Source of the DNA: Spodoptera frugiperda
Taxonomy: Eukaryota; Arthropoda; Insecta; Lepidoptera; Noctuidae
Direction: 5' to 3'
Length of the DNA: 64,000 nucleotides
Assembly (NCBI RefSeq): GCF_023101765.2
Contig: NC_064221.1
Span: 10,597,465 to 10,661,464, forward strand
The position numbers were made by a program, and so were the translations under genes. Below the pieces are notes generated by a model. It did not search any database. It was not told the origin of the DNA and saw only the letters and a list, made by a program, of their open reading frames with translations. Below, one piece after another: positions 1 through 12,257 of the stretch (position 1 is its first letter; each line of letters starts with the position of its first letter).

Positions 1-84
1 AGACCTAAATGTATTACAAGATTAAGCATATCAACGGATCGAAGTGGACAACATTACAACTAATCATACCAGTCTTTGTTTTAG

Positions 85-534
85 CACACAGCAATGCTTA
101 TGTCAATATTGATATACGTGTGGCAGGCAAAACATTTGGCATTAGTTACTATAGTGACCTACCGAAGTGAAAAGTTTTACATCGCTCTGCAAAATCTTCA
201 AGACAATTGTCCACTTATTTTAGGCTCGCATTGTACAGGTAAAACATATATTTCTTTATTACCATATAGAAGTAACTAATTCAGTAAGAAATAATATATA
301 TTATATTAGTGTGAATCGGAGAGTTATATTGTGACCAATGACGGGAATACAGTTGAATTATGTTTTACAGATTCTGAGAGGAAACTTTACAAAAATGTGT
401 TGCGCCTGCACCGCGCGTCATTTACCAAGATATGTGTATGCAGCCTGTTCTACGTGGACGCCGCGCTACAACTGAGTCTCATGAGTCTACTCACTAACTA
501 CATAGTAGTGTTGCTACAGTTTGCTATTCTGTAA
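85..534 (+). CDS. Gr: Gustatory receptor, 3' end only (last two exons)
   Basis: These are the last two coding exons, 85-238 and 371-534, of an insect gustatory receptor, a seven-helix ligand-gated channel of taste neurons. The first exon follows a TTTTAG acceptor and ends at a GT donor in phase 1. The second follows TTTTACAG and ends at TAA. The protein ends with a hydrophobic helix containing TNYIVVLLQF, a variant of the family signature TYhhhhhQF, three residues before the stop. The exon sizes (154 and 164 bp) and the phase match the next two genes exactly. Earlier exons lie left of the window. The last 112 bp of coding sequence are also the first unit of the downstream 118-bp array. Relative to the array consensus, the coding copy has three substitutions near its start. 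Family assignment is firm; the ligand is unknown. Confidence 0.9.
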
Positions 535-3105
535 TACATGCAGCAAGATACGTGTGTGCAGCCTGTTCTACGTGGACGCCGCGCTACAACTGAGTCTCAT
601 GAGTCTACTCACTAACTACATAGTAGTGTTGCTACAGTTTGCTATTCTGTAATACATGCAGCAAGATACGTGTGTGCAGCCTGTTCTACGTGGACGCCGC
701 GCTACAACTGAGTCTCATGAGTCTACTCACTAACTACATAGTAGTGTTGCTACAGTTTGCTATTCTGTAATACATGCAGCAAGATACGTGTGTGCAGCCT
801 GTTCTACGTGGACGCCGCGCTACAACTGAGTCTCATGAGTCTACTCACTAACTACATAGTAGTGTTGCTACAGTTTGCTATTCTGTAATACATGCAGCAA
901 GATACGTGTGTGCAGCCTGTTCTACGTGGACGCCGCGCTACAACTGAGTCTCATGAGTCTACTCACTAACTACATAGTAGTGTTGCTACAGTTTGCTATT
1001 CTGTAATACATGCAGCAAGATACGTGTGTGCAGCCTGTTCTACGTGGACGCCGCGCTACAACTGAGTCTCATGAGTCTACTCACTAACTACATAGTAGTG
1101 TTGCTACAGTTTGCTATTCTGTAATACATGCAGCAAGATACGTGTGTGCAGCCTGTTCTACGTGGACGCCGCGCTACAACTGAGTCTCATGAGTCTACTC
1201 ACTAACTACATAGTAGTGTTGCTACAGTTTGCTATTCTGTAATACATGCAGCAAGATACGTGTGTGCAGCCTGTTCTACGTGGACGCCGCGCTACAACTG
1301 AGTCTCATGAGTCTACTCACTAACTACATAGTAGTGTTGCTACAGTTTGCTATTCTGTAATACATGCAGCAAGATACGTGTGTGCAGCCTGTTCTACGTG
1401 GACGCCGCGCTACAACTGAGTCTCATGAGTCTACTCACTAACTACATAGTAGTGTTGCTACAGTTTGCTATTCTGTAATACATGCAGCAAGATACGTGTG
1501 TGCAGCCTGTTCTACGTGGACGCCGCGCTACAACTGAGTCTCATGAGTCTACTCACTAACTACATAGTAGTGTTGCTACAGTTTGCTATTCTGTAATACA
1601 TGCAGCAAGATACGTGTGTGCAGCCTGTTCTACGTGGACGCCGCGCTACAACTGAGTCTCATGAGTCTACTCACTAACTACATAGTAGTGTTGCTACAGT
1701 TTGCTATTCTGTAATACATGCAGCAAGATACGTGTGTGCAGCCTGTTCTACGTGGACGCCGCGCTACAACTGAGTCTCATGAGTCTACTCACTAACTACA
1801 TAGTAGTGTTGCTACAGTTTGCTATTCTGTAATACATGCAGCAAGATACGTGTGTGCAGCCTGTTCTACGTGGACGCCGCGCTACAACTGAGTCTCATGA
1901 GTCTACTCACTAACTACATAGTAGTGTTGCTACAGTTTGCTATTCTGTAATACATGCAGCAAGATACGTGTGTGCAGCCTGTTCTACGTGGACGCCGCGC
2001 TACAACTGAGTCTCATGAGTCTACTCACTAACTACATAGTAGTGTTGCTACAGTTTGCTATTCTGTAATACATGCAGCAAGATACGTGTGTGCAGCCTGT
2101 TCTACGTGGACGCCGCGCTACAACTGAGTCTCATGAGTCTACTCACTAACTACATAGTAGTGTTGCTACAGTTTGCTATTCTGTAATACATGCAGCAAGA
2201 TACGTGTGTGCAGCCTGTTCTACGTGGACGCCGCGCTACAACTGAGTCTCATGAGTCTACTCACTAACTACATAGTAGTGTTGCTACAGTTTGCTATTCT
2301 GTAATACATGCAGCAAGATACGTGTGTGCAGCCTGTTCTACGTGGACGCCGCGCTACAACTGAGTCTCATGAGTCTACTCACTAACTACATAGTAGTGTT
2401 GCTACAGTTTGCTATTCTGTAATACATGCAGCAAGATACGTGTGTGCAGCCTGTTCTACGTGGACGCCGCGCTACAACTGAGTCTCATGAGTCTACTCAC
2501 TAACTACATAGTAGTGTTGCTACAGTTTGCTATTCTGTAATACATGCAGCAAGATACGTGTGTGCAGCCTGTTCTACGTGGACGCCGCGCTACAACTGAG
2601 TCTCATGAGTCTACTCACTAACTACATAGTAGTGTTGCTACAGTTTGCTATTCTGTAATACATGCAGCAAGATACGTGTGTGCAGCCTGTTCTACGTGGA
2701 CGCCGCGCTACAACTGAGTCTCATGAGTCTACTCACTAACTACATAGTAGTGTTGCTACAGTTTGCTATTCTGTAATACATGCAGCAAGATACGTGTGTG
2801 CAGCCTGTTCTACGTGGACGCCGCGCTACAACTGAGTCTCATGAGTCTACTCACTAACTACATAGTAGTGTTGCTACAGTTTGCTATTCTGTAATACATG
2901 CAGCAAGATACGTGTGTGCAGCCTGTTCTACGTGGACGCCGCGCTACAACTGAGTCTCATGAGTCTACTCACTAACTACATAGTAGTGTTGCTACAGTTT
3001 GCTATTCTGTAATACATGCACAAGCTACGTGTGCGCTACAGTTTCATGTCAAGAGTCAGGCCATGAATTACTTAGTACTTTTGCTATAGTTTGATTTTCT
3101 CTATT
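423..3105 (+). repeat. 118-bp tandem array 1: 22 copies of the Gr terminal exon
   Basis: Twenty-two head-to-tail units of exactly 118 bp start at 423, 541, 659 and so on to 2901, ending at 3018. Each unit runs from CAGCAAGATACG through the TM7-coding sequence and the stop to TAATACATG. Unit 1 is the real coding exon end. Units 2-22 appear identical to each other by eye. Because 118 is not a multiple of 3 and each unit carries the stop, the array cannot extend the protein. After 3018 comes one decayed copy to about 3105 that still aligns (caagctacgtgtg, gctatagtttg). The array lies downstream of the stop and would be 3' UTR if transcription continues through it. Confidence 0.97.
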
Positions 3106-3115
3106 AGATAAAATT

Positions 3116-3121
3116 AATAAA
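3116..3121 (+). other. Candidate poly(A) signal after array 1
   Basis: AATAAA lies about 100 bp beyond the last intact 118-bp unit and just after the decayed unit. It would place the whole array inside the 3' UTR of the first Gr gene. The hexamer is common in AT-rich DNA, so this is only suggestive. Confidence 0.4.
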
Positions 3122-4433
3122 TTAAAATGACAACATATCTTTTATTTCTGTGATGGTTAGACAGAGGTGTACTCATATGCTCCACTATTCGCGAATATAA
3201 AACAGCATGTTTTCATAACTAATGAGCAGAGTCTATAACCGTACACTGGGGTTACAGCTACTAAAGTAAAGAGTACCAACAAGTACTTTAACTACGTTTG
3301 TAATATAATATTGATTGCCTGATTTTAATCTCACGCTAACGGTATGCGCAACGTCAGCGAGCGCTAATGGCGGAGATCCATCTTGTGAAAATTAGAACAA
3401 AACTTACAAAAACAATGATGATATTTAAAACAAAAATCATTTTGAAACTTTTAATATGTAATCATTTATGTATAACGTACTCTGGAATAGTAACTAGGAA
3501 TAATTATTAATCTAAACTAAAACATTATTTACAACTTAAAAATACCAAAAAAAAAATAAGGAATAAAAACTAACTTAAAACTAAAATAAAGGCGTTAGGC
3601 GTGGTTAGGCCTCGAAGTAATCGTCCGCATCGCTGTCATTGGGGAACGTTCCCAGAAGACTGGCCGCATTGCCACGTTGTATGGCAATGCTTATCTTTTG
3701 ACCGAAGAAATAGCCAGCCTTCTGGTCACGCGTAGAGTCGAATAGCTTATGTGCAATTTCTTTATATAGAGAATGTGCACCAGGACCCCATGGCCCAAGT
3801 GTTTCGACCCCAAACGGCTCAAAACAATAATTGCCAACTAAGTTAGAATATTTGCGCCGCTTGAGGTCCTCTGCCGCGGAAGCAGCCGCACCAGCGCATG
3901 CAGCAGTACTTAGAAGATGAAACTTTTAATTAAATATAACCTGGTCAAGAATTTCAACAGGCAACCCATGTTTTTATCATTGTTAATTAACAAAATTACC
4001 TATCAAATATTTTTTATCCATTTACCAATCGTATATGAGACACAATAGAAAACACATTCTGTCTCGGGTAGATCTGCGTTACGGCATACCAAGGGTTAAA
4101 CAGCTCGCTGAAGGTCGATGTTATATCGTATTCTCTACTAGCATTTTGGTCGTTGTCTGTCAAACTACGCACTGAGCATGAGCGTTGACAGTTAACGTAA
4201 GACTAAAAACATCATTATACTTTACGTAACAGGCATTTGTTATTAGATAATGTGTTTTCAATGTTTACCTAAATGTGATTACAGACAATTTTAATATGCC
4301 AATATAGGTAAATGTAAATAAAAAATATTTTTACAGAAATAACCATTGATGAATAAGGATTCGTTAATATTGAATTATTATTTATGACCATAACTATGTA
4401 GTATCAATGTGCTTGTCTCGCTAGCTCTGTACC
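3122..4433. other. Intergenic stretch
   Basis: No host gene is visible. It is AT-rich and holds the retroelement remnant described at 3609-3905. Around 4030-4110 there is a segment (tatgagacacaatagaaa, followed by ggttaaac) that recurs in similar form at 31207-31270, so it is probably part of a dispersed repeat. Confidence 0.6.
3609..3905 (-). pseudogene. C-terminal remnant of a mobile-element ORF
   Basis: Reading the minus strand from about 3905 to the stop at 3609 gives roughly 98 open codons. They include an alanine-rich stretch, a basic DLKRRKYSNL segment, FGVETLGPWGP, and ISIAIQRGNAASLLGTFP, ending DDYFEA. I recall this ending (ETLGPWG ... QRISIAIQRGNAASLLGT) as recurrent at the C-terminus of invertebrate mobile-element polymerase-type ORFs, but the clade is not certain. 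There is no start codon, and the 5' side runs into AT-rich DNA at a possible TACTTAG boundary. It is best treated as a truncated element, not a host gene. Confidence 0.6.
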
Positions 4434-5894
4434 ATGACAAAGTTTTTAAAAATAAGAAACTGGTGTAACTGTATAATGAAACGTCGTCTTCCAAACGTGA
4501 CGTCACACGATACAGTGGACAAGGATGTGCAGTGCATGCTGCGGCCCTTCACCGTGATGCAGTACATCATGTTCTGCCCGAGATACCGCATCAAACACAA
4601 CTGCATCACTCCCAACACTGCACTCATTAAGTTCATCTCTACACTCGTTACACTAGCATTTACCTTATCAATCCTTCATCGTACTAAGAACTGGTATTTT
4701 TACCAAAATTTTGTTGAAATGTCCGATTTCTCAAATTTCGCCTCTTATTACGATTGCATCTCTCCTATTTCTAGGCTTGTCATCGTTTTCATCATTGCGA
4801 CCATTCAATCCGAAAGGAACATTGAGTTTGTGTTGACATTTCAAAAAGTTCATAGATTTCTCAATGACGAGATCAGTTTCATTCGGTTTACCATCTGGAA
4901 CTGGATCACTGTTTTTGGAACGCTCTCTACCTACCTCATTATGAACACTTTTATGTTCGTAGAAGCTGGACAATCCATCTTCAAAGTGTATAGTTGCTAC
5001 TTCCTCATATTTTTTGACTGCAATATTATTTATTTCACTCGAGTGATGAAAGCGTTGGAGGATAAAGTGATTCTGTGGAACAGTCGCGCCTGGAGCTACC
5101 ACAGGTCGGGACTCGCGCGTGATGAGGAGTTCAGCAAGCAAATGTTCCAAGCTTACGTCAATATTTTACACAGTTACAATATACATAAAGCGACTTTTTC
5201 GATTTTTGTAAGTAGTTAATTCAATTTGAATGATGAATTTTAATTGATAAAATTCTTTTTTTTATATTATTTTGCAAATTTTCAGATATTTTACTACTAC
5301 GTTGAAATATTCTCTCATTCTTTACTCTATTGCCAAATTATAATTGAAATGATGAAAAAAAATATGACACTAGATAAATTGGTAAGTAGTTATAATTTAT
5401 TTTACTTTATAAAATACCCTTCGTTTGATTTTGTTTTACATTTAAAGTAATGAAAACGAATGAAGCTTCGTGCTTGTTCCAAAGCGTAGTTCATCTTTTT
5501 TTACAGGACAATGCAATAGCATTATCAATACTGATATTTATGTGGCAATCAAAAGATTTATTATGGCAGACTATAATAACCAAACAATGTGAGAAGTTCT
5601 ACATAGTACTACAAAGTCTACAGGACAGATGTACACTTATATTAATGTCGAATGGTACAGGTAAATGAAAAGAGATGTGTATGAGAGATGAAAATTTAAA
5701 TGGTAAAAATAACTGTGTCGTATTTGACAGATGATGAAAGAAAACTCTACAAGAACGTGCTGCGCCTGCACCGCGCGTCGTTCAGCAAGATACGTGTGTG
5801 CAGTCTGTTTTACGTGGACGCCGCGCTACAACTGAGTCTCATGAGTCTACTCACTAACTACATAGTAGTGTTGCTACAGTTTGCTATTCTGTAA
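4434..5894 (+). CDS. Gr: Gustatory receptor, complete, four exons
   Basis: The exons join(4434..5207, 5286..5381, 5507..5660, 5731..5894) give 395 residues, normal for an insect gustatory receptor. Donors are GTAAGT, GTAAGT and GTAAAT; all acceptors end in CAG. Intron phases are 0, 0, 1. The start ATG has ACC before it and opens a short cytosolic N-terminus, followed by a conserved RPFTVMQYIMF-type first region and several hydrophobic helices. The last exon carries TNYIVVLLQF, the family signature. Exons 1-3 differ clearly from the next gene, but the end of exon 4 is almost identical to both neighbours because it belongs to the 118-bp array. It is probably a taste receptor of the large, fast-evolving lepidopteran group. 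The ligand cannot be told. Confidence 0.93.
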
Positions 5895-6957
5895 TACATG
5901 CAGCAAGATACGTGTGTGCAGTCTGTTTTACGTGGACGCCGCGCTACAACTGAGTCTCATGAGTCTACTCACTAACTACATAGTAGTGTTGCTACAGTTT
6001 GCTATTCTGTAATACATGCAGCAAGATACGTGTATGCAGCCTGTTCTACGTGGACGCCGCGCTACAACTGAGTCTCATGAGTCTACTCACTAACTACATA
6101 GTAGTGTTGCTACAGTTTGCTATTCTGTAATACATGCAGCAAGATACGTGTGTGCAGTCTGTTTTACGTGGACGCCGCGCTACAACTGAGTCTCATGAGT
6201 CTACTCACTAACTACATAGTAGTGTTGCTACAGTTTGCTATTCTGTAATACATGCAGCAAGATACGTGTGTGCAGCCTGTTCTACGTGGACGCCGCGCTA
6301 CAACTGAGTCTCATGAGTCTACTCACTAACTACATAGTAGTGTTGCTACAGTTTGCTATTCTGTAATACATGCAGCAAGATACGTGTGTGCAGCCTGTTC
6401 TACGTGGACGCCGCGCTACAACTGAGTCTCATGAGTCTACTCACTAACTACATAGTAGTGTTGCTACAGTTTGCTATTCTGTAATACATGCAGCAAGATA
6501 CGTGTGTGCAGCCTGTTCTACGTGGACGCCGCGCTACAACTGAGTCTCATGAGTCTACTCACTAACTACATAGTAGTGTTGCTACAGTTTGCTATTCTGT
6601 AATACATGCAGCAAGATACGTGTGTGCAGCCTGTTCTACGTGGACGCCGCGCTACAACTGAGTCTCATGAGTCTACTCACTAACTACATAGTAGTGTTGC
6701 TACAGTTTGCTATTCTGTAATACATGCAGCAAGATACGTGTGTGCAGCCTGTTCTACGTGGACGCCGCGCTACAACTGAGTCTCATGAGTCTACTCACTA
6801 ACTACATAGTAGTGTTGCTACAGTTTGCTATTCTGTAATACATGCAGCAAGATACGTGTGTGCAGCCTGTTCTACGTGGACGCCGCGCTACAACTGAGTC
6901 TCATGAGTCTACTCACTAACTACATAGTAGTGTTGCTACAGTTTGCTATTCTGTAAT
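5783..6957 (+). repeat. 118-bp tandem array 2: 10 copies of the Gr terminal exon
   Basis: Ten units start at 5783, 5901, 6019 and so on to 6845. The first is the coding end of the Gr gene at 4434-5894. The last unit stops right after TAA and is followed by TTTGCGCAGC, so it lacks the TACATG tail. Units 1, 2 and 4 share GTCTGTTTTACG where most units have GCCTGTTCTACG. Unit 3 has GTATGCAG, which otherwise appears only in the coding copy of the first Gr gene. The unshuffled variants near the 5' end and the uniform units toward the 3' end suggest homogenisation from the 3' side. Confidence 0.97.
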
Positions 6958-7667
6958 TTGCGCAGCTATGTCCTTGGTTTATAAAACCCAAGATTCACAT
7001 TCAACGTCTGTCTTAAACTGTCTTAAATCTGTTCACGTAATATAAGAGTAACACGCGCACTATTCAAATAGTCTCACATCGAGTCAAATGCCAAAATGTT
7101 CTCTAAAGAATTTTAAAATACGGCAAAATTAAATAACCGCTTTTTCAATATAAGAACGATTTATTAAGTTTACTTCGTATTATAGTGGTATAATTTCATG
7201 CGCAAGATATTTGCGACAAATCCCTTTAAAAAAAATAGATAATTAAAGATTTAAGAAGTAAATATCTTTATTTCATTGATATTCATACTGCCCCATAAAT
7301 GCTATTTCTTGCTTCTATGTATATGAAAACATATTTACACACATTAAACCTAGTTAAGTAAATTCGTTAATTTTAAATGCAACTAATTGTCCTATAAAAA
7401 AAAGAATAAAAGTATAAATATATCTCATTTCTTGTTCTTTTTTGAAGCTTCATGAAGTAGTTAATATTATAATTAACAAAACAAATTAAATGATCATAAA
7501 TTACTGCTGACATAAATACCATTAAGGTCGACAGGTCCATCCTTAATTTAAGTAATGACAATATTTAATAGTTATAAGTAAGTTTATATGCATTTAGTGT
7601 AAGTACTCTTGACTAGACTATGCTCGTGTAATTCCAACACGCCGATAACATAGAATTCATTCGAAAA
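6958..7667. other. Intergenic stretch between Gr genes
   Basis: It is AT-rich DNA with no gene and no recognised repeat. It presumably holds the promoter of the next Gr gene, but I see no convincing TATA or initiator signal. Confidence 0.5.
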
Positions 7668-9773
7668 ATGTATTTGAAACAATTTCGCCAACCAAATAAC
7701 TTCGTGGGAAAGGATGTACAGTCCATGTTTCTACCTTTCACCATGATACAGTATATCATGTTCAGTCCCCGATACTGCATCAAAAGGAACCTTATCACTC
7801 CCAATAGCATCTTCATTAAACTCCTCTCAGTGTGTGTTATGTTCGCACTCATATTTTCCGTCATCCATCGGAACATTGTCCTGCCTTTCTATAAAGACTT
7901 AGACGGCACTAGGCTCCATGGTATCGTCGTTTACTACGACTGTCTTTTCTCCTGCTCTAGATTCATTTTCATTTTCATTGTCACCGTTGTTCAAAGCAAA
8001 AGTAACATTCAATTCGTCTTGTGTTTCCAAAAGGTTCATAACTTTCTGAACAATGTTGTTGAATTCAAACGGTATATTGTTTGGAATTGGATTTCTGTGG
8101 TTTCCGTCTCATGTTTTATGGTGGTCTATTTGACAGCGTTTTACGTATATTTAGAACTTACATTCATTTGGGCGTACAGTTGGTACTTCTTTATATTCTT
8201 TGATATAAACATTTTATATTTCATTCGAGTGTTGAAACTTTTGGAGGATAAAGTTGTGCTATGGAATATTCAGGCTCTGCAGTCTCTGAATGGAAAGGGA
8301 CGTGGACGTTTTAACCATAAAGAGTTATTTAAGTCTTACGTCGATATATTGGAGACTTATAACAGTAATAACAGAACGTTCCAGATATTTGTAAGTAATA
8401 TATTTATTATTTGACTGATATTGATATTGACTGCCTTGCAATGTCTAGCGACTTCGAGCACCGAGCAATTCTTTGTGTGATCCACAAATTGTTGTTTCGG
8501 ATTCGAAAAAAAGCGCAGAACATAAGATTGCGAACATGTTACTGTTCCAAGCTCGATTACTTTCAAGCATTACCGGGATTCATAATCGCAAGTTACGTCT
8601 GCGGCGAAAGACGTTGCAGAGTAAGCTGAATTGAAGTTATTAGTGTAACCGTGCAGTCGAAATTTTGTTTAAAAAAATATGGTCTGTTCTAAACTAATCA
8701 CAAATTGTTTTCTTTCCAGTACCTCTACTTCATTATGGAACTGTTTACACACGCACTCGTATACATTCAAGCTGCAATTGAAATTATGAAAAGAAGCGTG
8801 ATTTTAAATTTTGTGAGTATTCTGTTCATGTTTTTGTGATTATAGGTAATTGTTAAGTGTTAATAAATTATTGAAGTGTGAGAGAGCAATGCTTCGGCAG
8901 GAATGCTAGCTCGACCGGAGTGATACCAAGGTCTCACAGAAAACCAACTCGAAACTACGCTTGCGTTGTGTGAGTGAGGTTACCGGAGGCCCCATTATCC
9001 TCCTTATCCATCACCTATTCCCTAATAACCCTTAAATTCCTTACCCCTAAAAGGCCTGCAACGCACTTGTATCTCCTCTAATGTTTCGGGTTTCCATGAA
9101 CAGCGGCCACTTTCCAGTCTGTTCATTTACCGGCTTATAGCATAAAGTATTATTTTAATACTAAGGCTATTTATTTCTTGCATTCCGATCGACAGACGAT
9201 GCAAGAAATATTTGTAAAGATACACTTTCAAAACGCTATAGTAACGCTAACTTAATCAAATGACCGCTTGTAACTTCTGAATGGAGAGTCCAGCTTTCTC
9301 TGCATTAGAATGAAGTAGTTTATAAGCCAAACTATCATTACTATTCATAATTTTCAGGATAAAGCAGCGGTTATATCAGCGTCAGTATGTTTTTGGTTGT
9401 GCAAAGACTTGATATGGCAAACAATACTGACTCGACAATGTGAGAAATTATACCTGGCCTTCCAAACTGTTCCAGACAGTTGCACGCTTATTTTGGAATC
9501 AGATTGTTCAGGTTGATATTTTGTTTTAGAAACAATAATATTTAATTCCATACCCATCTTCTTTTGTATACATTATGTATGTATGAGATACTTATGTCGC
9601 ATTTTACAGATGATGAAAGAAAACTGTACAAGAACGTGCTGCGCCTGCACCGCGCGTCGTTCAGCAAGATACGTGTGTGCAGCCTGTTCTACGTGGACGC
9701 CGCGCTACAACTGAGTCTCATGAGTCTACTCACTAACTACATAGTAGTGTTGCTACAGTTTGCTATTCTGTAA
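7668..9773 (+). CDS. Gr: Gustatory receptor, complete, four exons
   Basis: The exons join(7668..8390, 8720..8812, 9358..9511, 9610..9773) give 377 residues. Donors are GTAAGT, GTGAGT and a weak GTTGAT; acceptors are TTTCCAG, TTTTCAG and TTTTACAG. Phases 0, 0, 1 match its neighbours. The protein aligns along its length with the Gr at 4434-5894 (for example VQSMFLPFTMIQYIMF, FQKVHNFLN, IVWNWISV and a shared LEDKVVLWN block before the end of exon 1) and ends with the TNYIVVLLQF signature. Intron 2 contains a SINE copy at 8873-9141. The N-terminus is about 17 residues shorter than in its neighbour, and there is no earlier in-frame ATG that aligns better. A taste receptor role is inferred from the family. 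Confidence 0.92.
8873..9141 (+). repeat. SINE family A copy in a Gr intron
   Basis: It begins aagtgtgagagagcaatgct, continues with the hallmark ctcgaccggagtgatacca and gcttgcgttgtgtgagtgag, and ends near ccggcttatagcataaa. The same consensus recurs at least eight more times in the window in both orientations. It fits the short, tRNA-like-headed interspersed elements common in noctuid moths. Confidence 0.8.
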
Positions 9774-12257
9774 TACATGCAGCAAGATACGTGTGTGCAG
9801 CCTGTTCTACGTGGACGCCGCGCTACAACTGAGTCTCATGAGTCTACTCACTAACTACATAGTAGTGTTGCTACAGTTTGCTATTCTGTAATACATGCAG
9901 CAAGATACGTGTGTGCAGCCTGTTCTACGTGGACGCCGCGCTACAACTGAGTCTCATGAGTCTACTCACTAACTACATAGTAGTGTTGCTACAGTTTGCT
10001 ATTCTGTAATACATGCAGCAAGATACGTGTGTGCAGCCTGTTCTACGTGGACGCCGCGCTACAACTGAGTCTCATGAGTCTACTCACTAACTACATAGTA
10101 GTGTTGCTACAGTTTGCTATTCTGTAATACATGCAGCAAGATACGTGTGTGCAGCCTGTTCTACGTGGACGCCGCGCTACAACTGAGTCTCATGAGTCTA
10201 CTCACTAACTACATAGTAGTGTTGCTACAGTTTGCTATTCTGTAATACATGCAGCAAGATACGTGTGTGCAGTCTGTTCTACGTGGACGCCGCGCTACAA
10301 CTGAGTCTCATGAGTCTACTCACTAACTACATAGTAGTGTTGCTACAGTTTGCTATTCTGTAATACATGCAGCAAGATACGTGTGTGCAGCCTGTTCTAC
10401 GTGGACGCCGCGCTACAACTGAGTCTCATGAGTCTACTCACTAACTACATAGTAGTGTTGCTACAGTTTGCTATTCTGTAATACATGCAGCAAGATACGT
10501 GTGTGCAGCCTGTTCTACGTGGACGCCGCGCTACAACTGAGTCTCATGAGTCTACTCACTAACTACATAGTAGTGTTGCTACAGTTTGCTATTCTGTAAT
10601 ACATGCAGCAAGATACGTGTGTGCAGCCTGTTCTACGTGGACGCCGCGCTACAACTGAGTCTCATGAGTCTACTCACTAACTACATAGTAGTGTTGCTAC
10701 AGTTTGCTATTCTGTAATACATGCAGCAAGATACGTGTGTGCAGCCTGTTCTACGTGGACGCCGCGCTACAACTGAGTCTCATGAGTCTACTCACTAACT
10801 ACATAGTAGTGTTGCTACAGTTTGCTATTCTGTAATACATGCAGCAAGATACGTGTGTGCAGCCTGTTCTACGTGGACGCCGCGCTACAACTGAGTCTCA
10901 TGAGTCTACTCACTAACTACATAGTAGTGTTGCTGCAGTTTGCTATTCTGTAATACATGCAGCAAGATACGTGTGTGCAGCCTGTTCTACGTGGACGCCG
11001 CGCTACAACTGAGTCTCATGAGTCTACTCACTAACTACATAGTAGTGTTGCTACAGTTTGCTATTCTGTAATACATGCAGCAAGATACGTGTGTGCAGCC
11101 TGTTCTACGTGGACGCCGCGCTACAACTGAGTCTCATGAGTCTACTCACTAACTACATAGTAGTGTTGCTACAGTTTGCTATTCTGTAATACATGCGGCA
11201 AGATACGTGTGTGCAGCCTGTTCTACGTGGACGCCGCGCTACAACTGAGTCTCATGAGTCTACTCACTAACTACATAGTAGTGTTGCTACAGTTTGCTAT
11301 TCTGTAATACATGCAGCAAGATACGTGTGTGCAGCCTGTTCTACGTGGACGCCGCGCTACAACTGAGTCTCATGAGTCTACTCACTAACTACATAGTAGT
11401 GTTGCTACAGTTTGCTATTCTGTAATACATGCAGCAAGATACGTGTGTGCAGCCTGTTCTACGTGGACGCCGCGCTACAACTGAGTCTCATGAGTCTACT
11501 CACTAACTACATAGTAGTGTTGCTACAGTTTGCTATTCTGTAATACATGCAGCAAGATACGTGTGTGCAGCCTGTTCTACGTGGACGCCGCGCTACAACT
11601 GAGTCTCATGAGTCTACTCACTAACTACATAGTAGTGTTGCTACAGTTTGCTATTCTGTAATACATGCAGCAAGATACGTGTGTGCAGCCTGTTCTACGT
11701 GGACGCCGCGCTACAACTGAGTCTCATGAGTCTACTCACTAACTACATAGTAGTGTTGCTACAGTTTGCTATTCTGTAATACATGCAGCAAGATACGTGT
11801 GTGCAGCCTGTTCTACGTGGACGCCGCGCTACAACTGAGTCTCATGAGTCTACTCACTAACTACATAGTAGTGTTGCTACAGTTTGCTATTCTGTAATAC
11901 ATGCAGCAAGATACGTGTGTGCAGCCTGTTCTACGTGGACGCCGCGCTACAACTGAGTCTCATGAGTCTACTCACTAACTACATAGTAGTGTTGCTACAG
12001 TTTGCTATTCTGTAATACATGCAGCAAGATACGTGTGTGCAGCCTGTTCTACGTGGACGCCGCGCTACAACTGAGTCTCATGAGTCTACTCACTAACTAC
12101 ATAGTAGTGTTGCTACAGTTTGCTATTCTGTAATACATGCAGCAAGATACGTGTGTGCAGCCTGTTCTACGTGGACGCCGCGCTACAACTGAGTCTCATG
12201 AGTCTACTCACTAACTACATAGTAGTGTTGCTACAGTTTGCTATTCTGTAATACATG
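9662..12257 (+). repeat. 118-bp tandem array 3: 22 copies of the Gr terminal exon
   Basis: Twenty-two units start at 9662, 9780 and so on to 12140 and end cleanly at TACATG (12257), followed directly by unique AT-rich sequence. Unit 1 is the coding end of the Gr gene at 7668-9773. Single changes mark a few units: GTCTGTTC in unit 6 (near 10272), CTGCAG for CTACAG (near 10934), and a TGCGGC change near 11196. Otherwise the units look identical to those of array 1. The copy number and length (2596 bp) are the same as array 1. Confidence 0.97.

Noticed and set aside
423..3018. CRISPR-like array
   Set aside because: Units are contiguous 118-bp copies with no spacers, derived from a coding exon, in an animal genome.
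541..12257. Array units as alternative last exons of the Gr genes
   Set aside because: Each unit has a CAG before CAAG, but it lacks a good pyrimidine tract, and splicing there after a phase 1 exon gives the wrong frame.
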